Assembly (NCBI GenBank): GCA_963681505.1
Contig: OY811973.1
Location: forward strand, 7,347,478 to 7,411,477
DNA from: Eunapius fragilis
Lineage: Eukaryota > Porifera > Demospongiae > Spongillida > Spongillidae
Direction of reading: 5' to 3'
Length of the DNA stretch: 64,000 nucleotides
Positions 22,673 to 34,598 of this stretch are shown here, piece by piece. Under the pieces are notes generated by a model. The model saw only the letters and a list, made by a program, of their open reading frames with translations, searched no databases and had not been told where the DNA came from. The position numbers were made by a program, and so were the translations under genes. Position 1 is the stretch's first letter. Each line of letters begins with the position of its first letter.

Positions 22673-24209
22673 TCAAGAAAAATTTTAGCATCTACTGTAG
22701 GTATATTAAGTGGCTATTCCACTCTCTTTGCCCAAACCAGCCCAAGGGAATCACGAAATGAAAAAACCATTTTGCCTTGACAGATGCAATCCTGATGTGG
22801 CTTACAACCTATATATGCAATCAAATTTTTAAAATGCTACACGAGATATAGGTTTGGGAAAATGCCTACCAGAGATCATTCTATGTATGCACAATTTTAA
22901 GCTTACATATGGGATGCAGGGTGGTGGATTTCATCATCGCTAAGCTTGCGAGAAATTTATGTGTTTATCCTACGTGTTGATAGTCCACCACATCGGCTTG
23001 AGCATGCACACTTGATATAAAATACCCCTCTTCTGCTTAATTTGGATCGAGCGACTGTGCACTATGCAATGCAAGACTAATTGTTTATAGATTTATATAA
23101 CAAAGATGCCCAGCTGCAATCGAGCGGTGACATAATCCATCCACTGATGAATTGGGTTTTGAAACATAACTATAATGCTCTGGGACATCCCAGTAATTAC
23201 TTCCAATATCCATGCTGATCATTACTATTGGTAGGCATTCTTCATGAGCCACTGATTACCCATAGTAGTGCAAGCAAATTTATTGGCATCCATCAAGAAT
23301 AAGCTAGTCCCGTACCCCAGATCCACACTCGCAGCTGTGGATGTATAACATCACCGCTATGCAAGAGCTGGGTCTCGTAATTGCCTAACAAAATTGGTTC
23401 TACGCAAGCGCGATTATAAGCGCCAAATCAGAATGTAGGTGCTCCATGACGTCACAATAATTACATTCCAATATCCATGGATACTCTTTGTTAATAGGTG
23501 GTTATGGCAGTCTGGTCAAGGGTTTTAAAACCTGGGATATCCTAAGCTGGCCATCAGCCATGGGGCTATTCCAGAATTTTTTGAGACCAGTATGGAAGGA
23601 CATGTATTATATTATTTATTACCTGTTACCGTCGTAGTCCATCGTAGAGCGCTGAATTGAGCACGCGATATAAATGTTGTAAAGCAAAGCCATGTACATT
23701 CCTGCATGTACATACCTCATTTAGATGAAGATCAGAGGCACATCATGCACAGATGCACCAGCCCTACACCTCCTGCAAGTTGTGCTTTACCAGTGCTACT
23801 GACCCGGCCCCGTTCTCCTACACTAACCAGACTCATTTACATGCGATCCATCTATCCTATATCGTTTCAACCATACTCCTTCACCCATTCGTATTGATCT
23901 CTGCAAGCGCTATGTTGAACTAGAAGGCTGCGTCACAATTTTGCTTTCTATAACAGGATTGAGTGCTCTATTCATATCCTTCCTTCAATTGATCTTAATA
24001 CATGAGTGTTTGCACTTATACCCTATGACGTCACTATTGTTACGAATGGTGCCTAGAACCAATTTTGTTAGGCAGTTTACTAGACTCATTTCTCGCTTGG
24101 TGGTGATATGGGTGTAATCTGCTGCGCATGTGGGTTTGAGTGCAAAATTAGTAAAAGTTGGTAGAGTCCCAATCTTGCTTAATAAAGAACACCTTTTTTA
24201 GACGGATAG
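22673..24209. repeat. Non-coding region with an older inverted repeat
   Basis: No gene recognised. TGCCTAACAAAATTGGTTCTA at about 23386-23406 is mirrored near 24053-24073, with further weaker pairing inward (gacgtcac, tagagc...ctataa). This suggests a decayed foldback of about 0.7 kb. Confidence 0.55.
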
Positions 24210-24479
24210 GGTATAACCTCAAATTTATCAATTTTCATTGCCCATCTTAATTAATTAATTAGGAGTGTGGAATAATGTATACTTCACCAGAACGAATAAT
24301 TTGAGGTTATACTACAACACCCCCAACTGGGTTCAGCGCCGCCCCGCCCCCCACTCCTTGTGCATGACATTCCTTAAATTAGGACGCTTATGGTAAGGTA
24401 TAATCTCAAATAATAAATTCATTTTCATTGTCTGTTGAAGAATGTGGAACAATGAAAATGAATAATTTGAGGTTATACC
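24210..24479. mobile_element. Two tandem hairpin MITEs
   Basis: 24210-24312 and 24397-24479 share termini GGTATAAYCTCAAAT / ATTTGAGGTTATACC. The second is an almost perfect hairpin (attcattttcattg / caatgaaaatgaat). The copies are directly repeated and separated by GC-rich spacer. A poly-G tract follows at about 24548-24580. Confidence 0.75.
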
Positions 24480-25010
24480 ACAACACCCGCGGGTCAGCCC
24501 TCCCCCCAGTTGTAAAAGAAGGCGTTCTTTACCTTAGATAAGATCTGGGGGGGGGGGGCCGGGGGGGGGGGGGGGGGGGGCTCTACAATTCGCGCGCTTA
24601 TTCAACATGCATGACCTGATTTTTTTTTTCCACCTATATCCGTTTGCGTTAATTGATGTGCTACTACCTGTCGGTATAAGTTAAATTTAACTTCCCTATC
24701 GTTATTCGTGTCACTGCAAGCATGAATTGATGCTACTTGACCTATCAACCCTATATACCTTCCTAAAAGCAGAAACTAACTAGGCCGGGCCATGCGCATG
24801 CAGTCTCGATCGAACAACGCATACTAGTCAGTTTTTATAGTACTACTGATAGTACACCAGGTTCGATCTATAATAAACGCCTGATTTGAGCTGGGCCTAT
24901 AGTTAGGTTCAGCCCTTTAGGTATGGTAGGGTGACAGGCATGATCAATAGCTCAACATGCTTGGGGAAGCTAAACTTGATTTATGCTCTGCCGGTCTAAT
25001 TCTAATGCGC

Positions 25011-25237
25011 CCATCATTGTTACGTGAGACCCCCCCCCCCCCCCCCCCCCCCCACCGGGGAATTGGGAGGGATGTGACCTTTATGAAAGCAAACTGCCCC
25101 TGGTTGGGGGTTAATAACCGGTCAAATGTCTATACTACGTGGTCTGATAAAAGGTCAAACACGTGCCCGACTATGGTCAAATGTGTGGCCAGTAACGATA
25201 TTCACGCGTCAAACCCCACCTAATCCCGACTTTGCCC

Positions 25238-25277
<40 letters not shown>

Positions 25278-25301
25278 GGGGTCTCACGTAACAATGATAG
25301 G
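25011..25301. mobile_element. 291-bp MITE with poly-C and poly-G at its two ends
   Basis: Inverted ends CCATCATTGTTACGTGAGAC / GTCTCACGTAACAATGATAGG. They are followed inward by about 25 C on the left and about 36 G on the right, so the homopolymers are themselves part of the inverted repeat. No coding sequence. Confidence 0.85.
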
Positions 25302-25501
25302 TGCATAACTTAGAACATATACCTGACAACGTCGGCATGCATGCCTGCATGAAATACCAAAATTCCTATCTATTCATTTCGCTTTCCGTTTCAACGCAAT
25401 ACGTAGTATTTGACCTTATGAAGTAACCAGCAGTACAGCCGGTTTTAAATAACTTGCCGTGGCATTGCAAACAACGAGTCAACTTACATACCAGAACAGA
25501 A

Positions 25502-25984
25502 TTAATGTCTAATGTCCTGGGCGTGCTCCGAGGTGCACGTTTGTACACCGCGGGGTACGCAAAACAAAGTTTTTTGCATTCCGCCGTTTCAGCATTCTTG
25601 TGAAGTCTGACTGTTATGCCACGTTGTATAAGTCCTTATCTGCTTGGGCCGAAGGATTGAAGGCCTAATACCGTTTGCTGCTCTTACAGCAACTTGTCAC
25701 AGCGGAGGTACGCGAAACTTCCGGTACGTACGTTATTATTATTTTTCAATTACCGCGTACACTCGCCGTACAGTGTACTTCCGCTGTGGCGACTTGTTGT
25801 ATTAGCAGCGAAAGGTACTAGGCCTTCAAAGCTTCAGCCCAAGCAGATAAGGACTTATACAACGTGGCATGACAGTCAGACTTCACAAGAATGCTGAAAC
25901 GGCGGAATGCAAAAGACTTTGTTTTGCGTACCCCGCGGTGTACAAACGTGCACCTCGGAGCACGCCCAGGACATTAGACATTAA
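25502..25984. mobile_element. 483-bp near-perfect palindrome (foldback)
   Basis: Starts TTAATGTCTAATGTCCTGGG and ends with its reverse complement. Arms of about 200 bp match closely (for example ggcgtgctccgaggtgcacg and its mirror), with pairing continuing to a centre near 25743. TTAA at both ends could be the target. No gene. Confidence 0.9.
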
Positions 25985-26064
25985 CACACTCCATATACCC
26001 TACTGAGCTATGTATACTAGACACATAACGCGTGACTTTTGTTGCCCATGCAGATCACTACCTA

Positions 26065-26284
26065 TAGGTGTTTGCGCTATACTATTAGACACAGCAATAA
26101 CAGAATGATGAATTTCGATTCACTAGAAACGGCGAGTCATTCCTAATCTTGATTTGGAGTGGCATGCACAGTTTGCCGTTTGTAGTGAAATTCATCAATC
26201 TGTTTTCGCTGTGACACTTCAAAAATAGTGTTCCAAAACACAGTTGCATGTAACCTTTTACCCAAACCCAATCGCAAACACCTA
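26065..26284. mobile_element. Small TIR element with nested hairpin
   Basis: Outer ends TAGGTGTTTGCG / CGCAAACACCTA. Inner hairpin 26090-26213 with CACAGC...GCTGTG ends and arms (gatgaattt / aaattcatc). It ends 16 bp before the assembly gap. Confidence 0.65.
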
Positions 26285-26300
26285 GCTAACTGATCCTATT

Positions 26301-26500
26301 NNNNNNNNNNNNNNNNNNNNNNNNNNNNNNNNNNNNNNNNNNNNNNNNNNNNNNNNNNNNNNNNNNNNNNNNNNNNNNNNNNNNNNNNNNNNNNNNNNNN
26401 NNNNNNNNNNNNNNNNNNNNNNNNNNNNNNNNNNNNNNNNNNNNNNNNNNNNNNNNNNNNNNNNNNNNNNNNNNNNNNNNNNNNNNNNNNNNNNNNNNNN
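26301..26500. other. Assembly gap (200 N)
   Basis: Exactly 200 N, a conventional unknown-size gap. The 5' end of the integrase-like gene may be hidden in it, and continuity across it should not be assumed. Confidence 1.
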
Positions 26501-26514
26501 GCTGCCTTTACAGG

Positions 26515-28191
26515 CATCTACTTATTCTACCTGAAGTTGATGACGACTCGTTAAGTGTACTTGGACAACTGATAGGCACGCTGCGTACCATGTATCATCA
26601 ACACTCAGATTCCAGGGAGAGCTCACAGGGTAGAATATTTTTCCAGAGTGAAAACAAGGGTTGGACGTCCTCGTTTTGATATTGATCAAGACCAGTTAGA
26701 ATACCTATTGGATCTCAGATTTACTTGTTCTAGTATTGCAACTTTGCTGGGCGTATCCCTAAGAACGATTAGACGTAGAATGGACGAGTTTGGAATTGCA
26801 GTTCGTGATCGCTATTCAGCTATAGCTGACACAGAGTTGGATGAAGAAATTGGTGAAATCAAACGTTACTACCCAAACGCTGGAGTTAAAATTGTCACTG
26901 GTAATTGAATTTGTGTAGTAAATAATATTTACCTCACATGTGCATTTTGTTATGTAATAGGAATACTTCGATCAAGAGGATACACTCTTCAGCAAATCCG
27001 CATTCGGGATGCCCTTAGAAGAGTTGATCCTGCAGGTGCAGTACTACGATGGGCACAAACCATACGTCGAAGAATTTACCATGTTCAGGGCCCATTATCA
27101 CTGTGGCACATGGATGGTAATCATAAGCTGATCAGGTACATTTCTTGTTTGTATGCAAAAAATAGTAAGTTGTTTTATTATTTATCTAAATATAGATGGC
27201 GATTCGTGGTCCATGCAGCAATTGATGGATATTCTAGGCTGGTTGTGTATAGCCAAATTTCTACCAATAATCAAGCCTCCACTGTTCTAAGATATTTCAA
27301 GGACGCTATTAGTAGATATGGCTTACCATCACGTGTCAGAAGTGACAAGGGTGGTGAAAATACAGCAGTTGCTTTATTCATGCTCCAACATCCTAAACGA
27401 GGAATAAACAGAGGTTCTTTCATTGCTGGTCAGAGCACTCATAATCAGCGTATTGAAAGATTGTGGAGGGATTTGTATGTTGGTGTTCTAAGTTTGTATA
27501 AGCAGTTGTTTTATTACCTGGAAGCCATAAATCTATTGGATCCATGTAATGAAATTGATTTGTTTGCCTTGCATTATGTGTATTCAGACAGGATTAACAA
27601 ACACATAGCTGAATGGACGGATGCTTGGAACAGACATCCCATAAGCACAGAGCACAACTTGTCTCCTTTGCAAATGTGGACAGCAGGTTTAATTCAAATG
27701 CTTGGTTCTAGTTCTATTGAAGCTGAAGAATTAGGAAGTTATCATTTTGAAGCCATGTCAGATGTAAGTTGATTGTAGTGCCAGTTGTAAATTGTACCAA
27801 CATGCACGCTTCCCTGATAAGGTCAGCACTATACATTAGCTTTTCACCCTACAATGACCATGCAAACTTGTTTGAACCTCAGAACACTGCATGCATAAAT
27901 GTATTGTTTGCAATGGATCACGCAACTCTTGAGTCAGTTTAAATATGTCAATTCCTTATGATTATTTTTTTGTAGGAGGCTGCTTTAAATTTTGGAATTG
28001 ACTGGGAACAGCTCCCTGTTGATGAGTACTACATAACAACTGTTGACATTGCTGACACAAACTGCCCACTTTCCGACTTCAACATGTCAATACTGCGACA
28101 GAACTTTGATCCACTAATGTGTTGTGATGATTATGGTATTTCTATTTACACAGGTGTGCGTAACTTTATACTTAACCTGCAGATAGAGTAA
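26515..28191 (+). CDS. Eukaryotic integrase-core (DDE) protein with HTH, spliced; 5' incomplete
   Basis: Exons: about 26515-26900, 26961-27135, 27196-27763, 27976-28191, with GT-AG introns (two of exactly 60 bp) and a TAA at 28189. The N-terminal part has a helix-turn-helix-like segment ([22 protein letters not shown]). The core is RNase H-like: D in [10 protein letters not shown] in [10 protein letters not shown] and E in [12 protein letters not shown], followed by DAWNRHPIS and NLSPLQMW. This matches a widespread metazoan 'integrase core domain' family related to retroviral and transposon integrases. No other pol domain or terminal repeats are visible, so it may be a host gene or a decayed transposon. 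The reading upstream of 26648 ([20 protein letters not shown]) is in a different frame, so there is an indel near the T run at 26640 or an unseen splice. Confidence 0.8.
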
Positions 28192-28337
28192 TGCATTATT
28201 TGTATTTTGCCTGGTAACTTGAAATAGAACTTACAATTTCTTGCATAATAATAAGGGAGAATGCCAAAACTCTCATCTGGAAATTCATTATATTGCAGCA
28301 CTCCAATGTCTGACATCTGCTGAGTTATATTAAAGTA
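28192..28337. other. 3' flank of the integrase-like gene
   Basis: No feature recognised. The last exon may alternatively splice at ACAG/GTGTGCG (about 28153) to further sequence not identified. Confidence 0.4.
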
Positions 28338-28558
28338 GGATCGTTGCAGCGAAAAGGGACTTAACGCGATATTATAATATTTTCCAGGAAGGAGCATCAA
28401 GGTTGACACATGCAATAAAGAGGTACGCATTATTAGACTACTGTAACTCCATGGTGACAGACTAATTTTCAGTGTGTAAGAAAGAAATTTGAGAGGATAG
28501 AGGTGTTTCCTAGAAGATCGAATAATATGCATTAGGGCCCTTTTCGCTGCAACGGTCC
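28338..28558. mobile_element. 221-bp TIR element
   Basis: Ends GGATCGTTGCAGCGAAAAGGG and its near reverse complement CCCTTTTCGCTGCAACGGTCC. The terminus resembles the outer ends of the giant foldbacks (near 35165-35205 and 50170-50205: GCGCTAGGTCCC), so it may be a short internally deleted relative of them. Confidence 0.75.
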
Positions 28559-29019
28559 CAAATATTTCTGCATGCTAACAGTTTAGTGGATGTAAGTGAA
28601 AGGGAAATACACTGAGATGCATATATGAATACCATATTTAGTGTTGTAAGAAACACCCAAGAATCCGATTCACTACCGAAAGACACAAGCTTCCGTTCAG
28701 TAAATGGTTCGGATTCACTTCGTCATTGCACTGGTCAGCTAGTCATACAAAATGATTGTGGGTAGATCTGTTCATTTTTTTAAGCTAGATCTGTCCCTTT
28801 TAGAACAGTGACAAGGTACCACTACACAGAGTTGTGATGCCCTCTCAATGGTGCAACTGAGACATATCTAGAAAGGACGGTATCAAACACGTGTTGGACT
28901 TTTATTTGTCAACTTTTGTATGTTGTTGTGATGGAGGCTTACACCAATCCTTAATCAGTCCTTGGGTTTCTCTGACAAAAACGTAATGAAACTACGAAAT
29001 ATTTTTTTGCAGAACTCAC
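28559..29019. other. No gene recognised
   Basis: AT-rich sequence without a supported feature, lying between the 221-bp element and the downstream minus-strand exon. Confidence 0.4.
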
Positions 29020-29220
29020 CTCCTCTTTCACTGCATTCCGATTGGTGCTGTCGTACTTGCGCTTCAGCCTGCCTCTTGTATTTGCTCTCTCTGTAATCTC
29101 CAGGTGTACTAACTACAGTTAAAAGATACACTCTGTATGGCACCAAAAAATAAATACACTTTAATGGCATAACTTACTCTCTGTGTGCAAGGTATTCCAG
29201 AGCTCCTTGAATAGTTCTCC
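29020..29220 (-). CDS. Two exons of an unknown gene (minus)
   Basis: Exon 29020-29112 (93 bases) has acceptor CTGTAG and donor GTGAGT. It reads LVHLEITERANTRGRLKRKY then NAVKEE, or in another frame YRESKYKRQAEAQVRQHQSE. The first reading is better conserved in the decayed plus-strand copy at 14828. About 64 bp upstream, roughly 29177-29220 ends at GTAAGT and reads RTIQGALEYLAHRE. The family is not recognised and the gene start was not found. The two copies on opposite strands show that the segment has been duplicated. Confidence 0.4.
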
Positions 29221-29609
29221 CGATCCGTTTTTAGAAATTGGTCAGTCTATAAAGTTTTCAAGGTGACACGTTTATTGTCATGCTGACCAGTATTTGTAGC
29301 AGAAGGATGTATAGAAGAAACACTGCGTGTTCAGCGTAGTGCTGTGCATGGTCTCAAAAAGGTGTTTAGAACGTGATAGGACTTACCAACATCTAACTAC
29401 GATGAACTGATCAATATACACAAAAGCTTCGGCGAAAACACATGCAGGTGTTTTCGTACGTATATGAATCAGTAAAACAGGAAATACACCGAAAAACAAG
29501 CTACCTCAGATATGGCGACATTGAGCATAAAGCAAGGACAAGACACGACTCCTATATTACTTGAAGGGAAAAAAATTTGTATTGTCTGGGCTAAGTCCAT
29601 TTCATATGG

Positions 29610-30668
29610 CAGAGGCATATTTGGGGGGGGGGGGGGGGGGGGGGGAGGGGGGGGGGAGGGGGGCGGGGGTGTACCATAGATATTGTATGGAAGGGATTGG
29701 AAACGGGGTTATTTAACACCAATCAACTGTTCATTCAATGTATAGTAGCGGGATCGAGAGACTCGTTACTGACAGTGCTATATAAAACTATTGTTGGTAA
29801 AAGACAATGAGTCCATGAGAAACCTAGCTAAAACGAGAGCTATAGCCTCGTTTCTCTCGTAGTTCCAGATCCTTATACCAGAGCCTTGGACGAAAGTGTC
29901 CGCCCACAGTTTCACCATATGTACTTAGAAGGGCAAAAAAGTACAAAAAGGTAGCGTTGAGGTACCTTATTTAGGACCAGTTCGATCAGACAATCAGTGC
30001 AGAAATAGAGGGATTGAGCAGGGGTTTGCAGCGCACGCTGCACGCCCACATTTCCGGATGGCTCCTTGCCTCGTTTATATGAGCACCCAACGTGCAATCC
30101 AAACAAAACATGTTGAGTTCGATCCCTCGCAGTGAGACTGCCAATTCGATGAAGCTGTGGTCTCTTTCACGCCCACAAAGCATTCCTTGAGCACAGAAAC
30201 TCGGGCCTTGATACGTCGCTAACTATAACACTTCGGAAAGATGTTTTAGCTCTAGGGCAGTCAGAGGCAGTCGTTTATAACCTCGATTCTACACGGAGTT
30301 TAGGAACGTCGAAGGTGTTCAGTTGATTAACACTACATTGACGGGCCGCAAGCCAGCCAATGTATTGCAGCACGTGATCCGTTTTCAATCCCTTCCGTAT
30401 TATATCTATGGCCCCCCCCCCCCCCCCTCCCCCCCCCCCCCCTTCCCTCGCAAAACCTGTTATAAAACATTATGACTTCTTACGCCATAACGATCGCAAT
30501 TACCGATGCGGTGTTTTGTGTTCCAAAGCGGCTGGGGCGGAGTCCAGACCCCGATGGGGTAGCTTACAGCGCTCTCCCATACTCCCTTGCTGGTGGGCCG
30601 TGTTACTTCCCGATCACTTCACCCACCCACCCACCCCCCACCCCCCTCCACCCCTGCATCCGCCCCTG
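29610..30668. mobile_element. hAT-like element, copy 2, enlarged by a nested insertion
   Basis: Ends CAGAGGC...ATCCGCCCCTG, inverted copy of 12932-13229. It contains long G and C tracts with a 738-bp TIR element (29674-30411) between them. Flanking sequence also matches copy 1. Confidence 0.7.
29674..30411. mobile_element. 738-bp TIR element inside a homopolymer tract
   Basis: Inverted ends CCATAGATATTGTATGGAAG and mirrored CTTCCGTATTATATCTATGG, extended by GGGATTG.AAACGG. It is absent from the paralogous copy at 13170-13200. Minus frames (for example 30183-29986) are short and match no family I know. Confidence 0.75.
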
Positions 30669-31072
30669 TATGGTAGCCGTGAAACTGCAACAAAAACAAG
30701 TTGAATCAAGAGATCCCACATCGAATACACGTCAGCGATCGCCAAAATATTTCCCTGCCCTCGGTATCGCATTCTACTAGATTTTCGTGTATTAGGATAG
30801 GATACTACCGAAATACGGAATCGGATACGCCCATTAACTTTTCGCCGCCCACGCAACTAATTGCGCTGCGCGTTACACGCACAAAGTTGTGTGTTACGCA
30901 CGCTAATTTAGAGTTGTAAATAATTTTGGCACAAATCACATCCCATACTGCATCGGGCTTTTGGTGATAACACATTATTGTGATATAATAGTTGCTATCG
31001 CAAGGATACGATAGTCTGGCAGTATTAATGAGACCAAAGAATTAGTTTTGTCTCATACTTGTAGTTTCCATG
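30669..31072. repeat. Composite repeat copy 2 flank, then B-exon intron copy 3
   Basis: 30669-30955 is the reverse complement of 12606-12931. 30970-31072 matches the intron upstream of the B exons (715-835), ending at the hAT-like insertion at 31073. Confidence 0.8.
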
Positions 31073-31936
31073 CAGGGGCGGATACAGGAATTCAATAAGG
31101 GGGGTGTCCGACATGAATAATCAATAGGGGAGGGTGCGAGAGGGGGATGAGCCCCCTCCCGCGGAAGCTTTTGGGTCCCGCACTTGACGACACAGACTAC
31201 CTATCAATATTGAAACCTAAAACTGGTGGAAAGTAAATGGCGGCGAATAATGGTTGGAGTGGGTCTTGCAACTCGTATCCTAAATTGGACTGGAATGCAG
31301 AAACTGTCGAGACAGGCATTTCACATTTAAGGATTGAACTAATGGAACAGTAAAATGTACATTTACTACAACATATCATATATTACTGATACAAAATACA
31401 AAATTGAACATTTTCCTGTGTGCTTGCTGATAAATCGCATACATTCATCAATTTCAATTTGACAAATGCTGAGCGTATTAGCAACTTACAATAGAATACC
31501 GGGTAGCCCTTATTGGCATAACGAGATACGCGATCGGGCGGTAAAGTCATGACGGGTGCGTGATTCCTGTACGCGTAAATCCGTAAATCCTTTAACACAT
31601 TACATGATTACCTTCTGCTTTCTTGGAAATGTAACTCCAGATACTTGCCGAATCAATGAGGTGAGTGAACACGTTTGCTTGCCATCTGGATGATACGCTT
31701 ATATCACGTGAGATGTTGTTAATTGCATTCGTTAATAGTATTGAGTCTATTCGTCATCAGGTCTGAGGCGCTTCCCCCCCCCTCCCCCCCCTCCCCTTAT
31801 CAGCCTCTGTCGTAGCTGACCACTTTGTCGCCAAGTGGATAATGTGGTGAACCAGCATACTTTACTTTTATTCACGTTAATTTATTCATGATCGCTGGAA
31901 GGGACACCCTGGATCCCCCCCCTGTATCCGCCCCTG
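31073..31936. mobile_element. 864-bp hAT-like element inserted in the B3 ankyrin intron
   Basis: Ends CAGGGGCGGATACAGG / CCTGTATCCGCCCCTG. The paralogous introns at 826-840 and 3141-3156 read uninterrupted (gtttccatgctcattgcc), which fixes the insertion point. The flanks CCATG/CTATG suggest a short or mutated target duplication. No transposase recognised, so it looks non-autonomous. Confidence 0.85.
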
Positions 31937-32077
31937 CTATGCTCATTGCCAATAGATTTTGTTCCATCTGATGTGAATGTGAACAACAATCAGTGCATTG
32001 TTTAATTCCACATGTTGTCACCTCATTGATGCATGTGTATTGCACTGCTTTTCTTTACCCTCACCTCCCATATGTAG

Positions 32078-32161
32078 GTGGCACCACTGTGTGTGGCAGC
32101 TCAAAATGGTCATACAGCTGTGGTGGAGATCCTTGTAAAGGCAGGAGCTGACGTGAACAAA
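32078..32161 (+). CDS. Ankyrin-repeat exon B, copy 3
   Basis: An 84-base phase 0-0 exon between ATGTAG and GTGAGT. It reads VAPLCVAAQNGHTAVVEILV and ends ADVNK. The first residues differ from copies 1 and 2 (VAPLC for ETPLY), the rest is nearly identical. It is the B copy nearest the downstream exon at 38528, and joining the two gives canonical ankyrin spacing (ADVNK then PCDGSTPLH). This makes it the best candidate for the functional B exon of the kinase gene. An 864-bp element occupies its upstream intron. Confidence 0.62.
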
Positions 32162-32639
32162 GTGAGTCATGTAGGTTGTGGTGAAGTACTAACAAGCAGA
32201 AGAAGAAGGGTTGATCCAAATACATTTTATTCATTGTCTTGCATCAATGCAAGGCGTTAACTAAATATTTCTTCCATATATCTAGTCCATGCTATGTACA
32301 TGTGCATGCTATTGGTATAAAACATTAGTGGTATTTGTAATGAGGAGAGTAGTTTTTATGTAGAGTGGTCTAAATGTAGTAATGGGGAGGTGGTTGTGGC
32401 ATGAGAGTGATGAGTGTATGCATATCAACTGTTGTATGGGAAGAACGGACATGTTTATTCACGTGTTAATAACATTTTTATGGGAACGTCATGTGCAGCA
32501 AAGAAATATTACCTATTTGTATGTAGTGTTGAATTGTTTGTGGACAGTCAGGATTGAGTGCTTTGTAGAATGATCTATCATCAGGTTAAAAATAACAGGC
32601 TACTTATTACGTTAATCAATGTGCATGTCCTTACTTGCA

Positions 32640-34559
32640 ACTTATTGAACATGGGGTCGAGTTGGACCTAGTGCATATTATAAAATTTTGTTATAAAAAT
32701 GCATCACGTTTAAATCACTATAACCACCCAACGGTTAAACTACCGACTTCCTATTTTCAACACTTCATGCTACTCCATTTCTATATGGTAAAATATATTT
32801 TGGGGTCTAGCATTAGCTTTGTGTCAGTGTTAACGTCCAATACCCTGTGGGGTTCATACCCGCCATATCTACCTGCAGGAAAGGTCAATTCACTTCAAAT
32901 TTGGTTTATACAAAGAGGGATCTTGTATCCATTGATCTGTCCTGTTCATTAATTTATACTTGATCCGTTACAGAGATATAGGTGTGCAAATTATGTACAT
33001 CTTTCCAGCTCAATTTGTACCATTGTATGTACATGAATATTCAAGCATTGTTGATAACCCATGCCCACATAACATCACATGAGTGTATTTGCATTAGTAC
33101 ACTGTATTGCCGTAAACATGGTATGAATAATTCAAGCTTGACAACCAAAGCAATGTCACCTGATCATGCTAGCTCTTCTAATGCAACAACTTATTTATGT
33201 CGACTAGTTCAATTTGCAAGTGCGTACGCAGGGGGAGAGTCGATCTTTTCTCTCCCTCCCCAAAATCTTCACCATACCGTACAGGGGTGGATAATACAGG
33301 GCCTGAAGCGTACAGCACCCCACCACCACCACCACCACCACCCACCTCTTTTCGTGTAGGGCACTTTTCGCATCGCAGTCCCCCCCCCTCCCTTCTCAAA
33401 TATTCTGTATCTATATACCCCTGCCGTATGATGAATGTATGTTATTTTAAGGTCACCTATTAACTAAATTCGACACCCCCCCCCCCTTTCCCATTCCTGA
33501 AGGTTGCGTACGCCCATGGTTTGCCACGTTGCCGTGTTGTACTGTTAAGCAATATTGTGGCGTGCAACACAACTGAAGACAAGCTCGGCTTGTTTGGTTC
33601 CGCTCATACGAGTTCGAAAGGTATGATCATATATTGTAATTCCACTTTTGAAGGTGGTGATGGTGGCTTTGATAGCGACGAGTGCAGTGATGATGGTGAA
33701 AGTAGATGTGTTGTGTGTGTGTTGTGTGTGTTGTGTGTGTGTTTGTGTGTGTGTTTGTGTTGTGTGTGTATGTTGTGCATGTGTGTTGTGTGTGTGTGTT
33801 GTGTGTGTGTGTGCAAGTGCGCACACTTCAGACCCGATAAGAGGGGGGGGGGGGGTTGGTCTACCTTGAGGGGGTGGAACCTTACCCCCTCTCTGTGCAT
33901 TAAACATATTGTTACTTCAGTGGACAACTGTATGGGTGAACCCAATGGCAGACAGCTGTGGAGTGTAAATACAGCAGGCAGTTGTCAGGTGGACCCCACC
34001 CCAGGCCATGTTATACTAGTAGTTATTCCTTGCAGATCACCTGAACACCTTTTCTGAACGTTATCAACTGTAATACCTGTACATGCAGCAATCCAGTTAC
34101 TGAAGATGGAGTTACTGAAGATGGAGGATGACAGGTTTCAAAATGTGCCTGCATCGTGAATAACATTACTGATTTGGAGGCCCATGGTACACATAAGGTC
34201 ACCTTCATTAAGCCTTACTAGTGTCCTAAGACTGTACGTATACAACTATACATGTAGTTAATTCCTGTACTTGTAAATAAGTGCAGCAATCCAGTTATTG
34301 TTTAGACTATCAAGGCCGATACGAAAAGCGTAGAGAGGGGGGGGGGGGGGGGGGTCTGATTCTGGCCAGATACAAAAAGCGGTGGGAGGTTGCTCTAGTT
34401 AGTGGGAGAGGGGAGGAACCTTATATAATAGTGGGTGTTGGAGTGTGAATACAGCAGGCAGTTCAACCGCAGGCTATGATATACTAGTAGACACACACAC
34501 ACACACACACACACATACGCACACATATGCACACATACGCACACACCCAACACACACAC

Positions 34560-34598
<39 letters not shown>

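Noticed and set aside
26296-26517. Minus ORF of unknown residues
   Set aside because: Translation of the N gap.
30110-30130. tRNA B-box-like GAGTTCGATCCCTCGC
   Set aside because: No matching A box, acceptor stem or anticodon arm could be folded around it.
33545-33945. Thr/His-rich ORFs opposite the TG run
   Set aside because: Microsatellite translation, not a protein.
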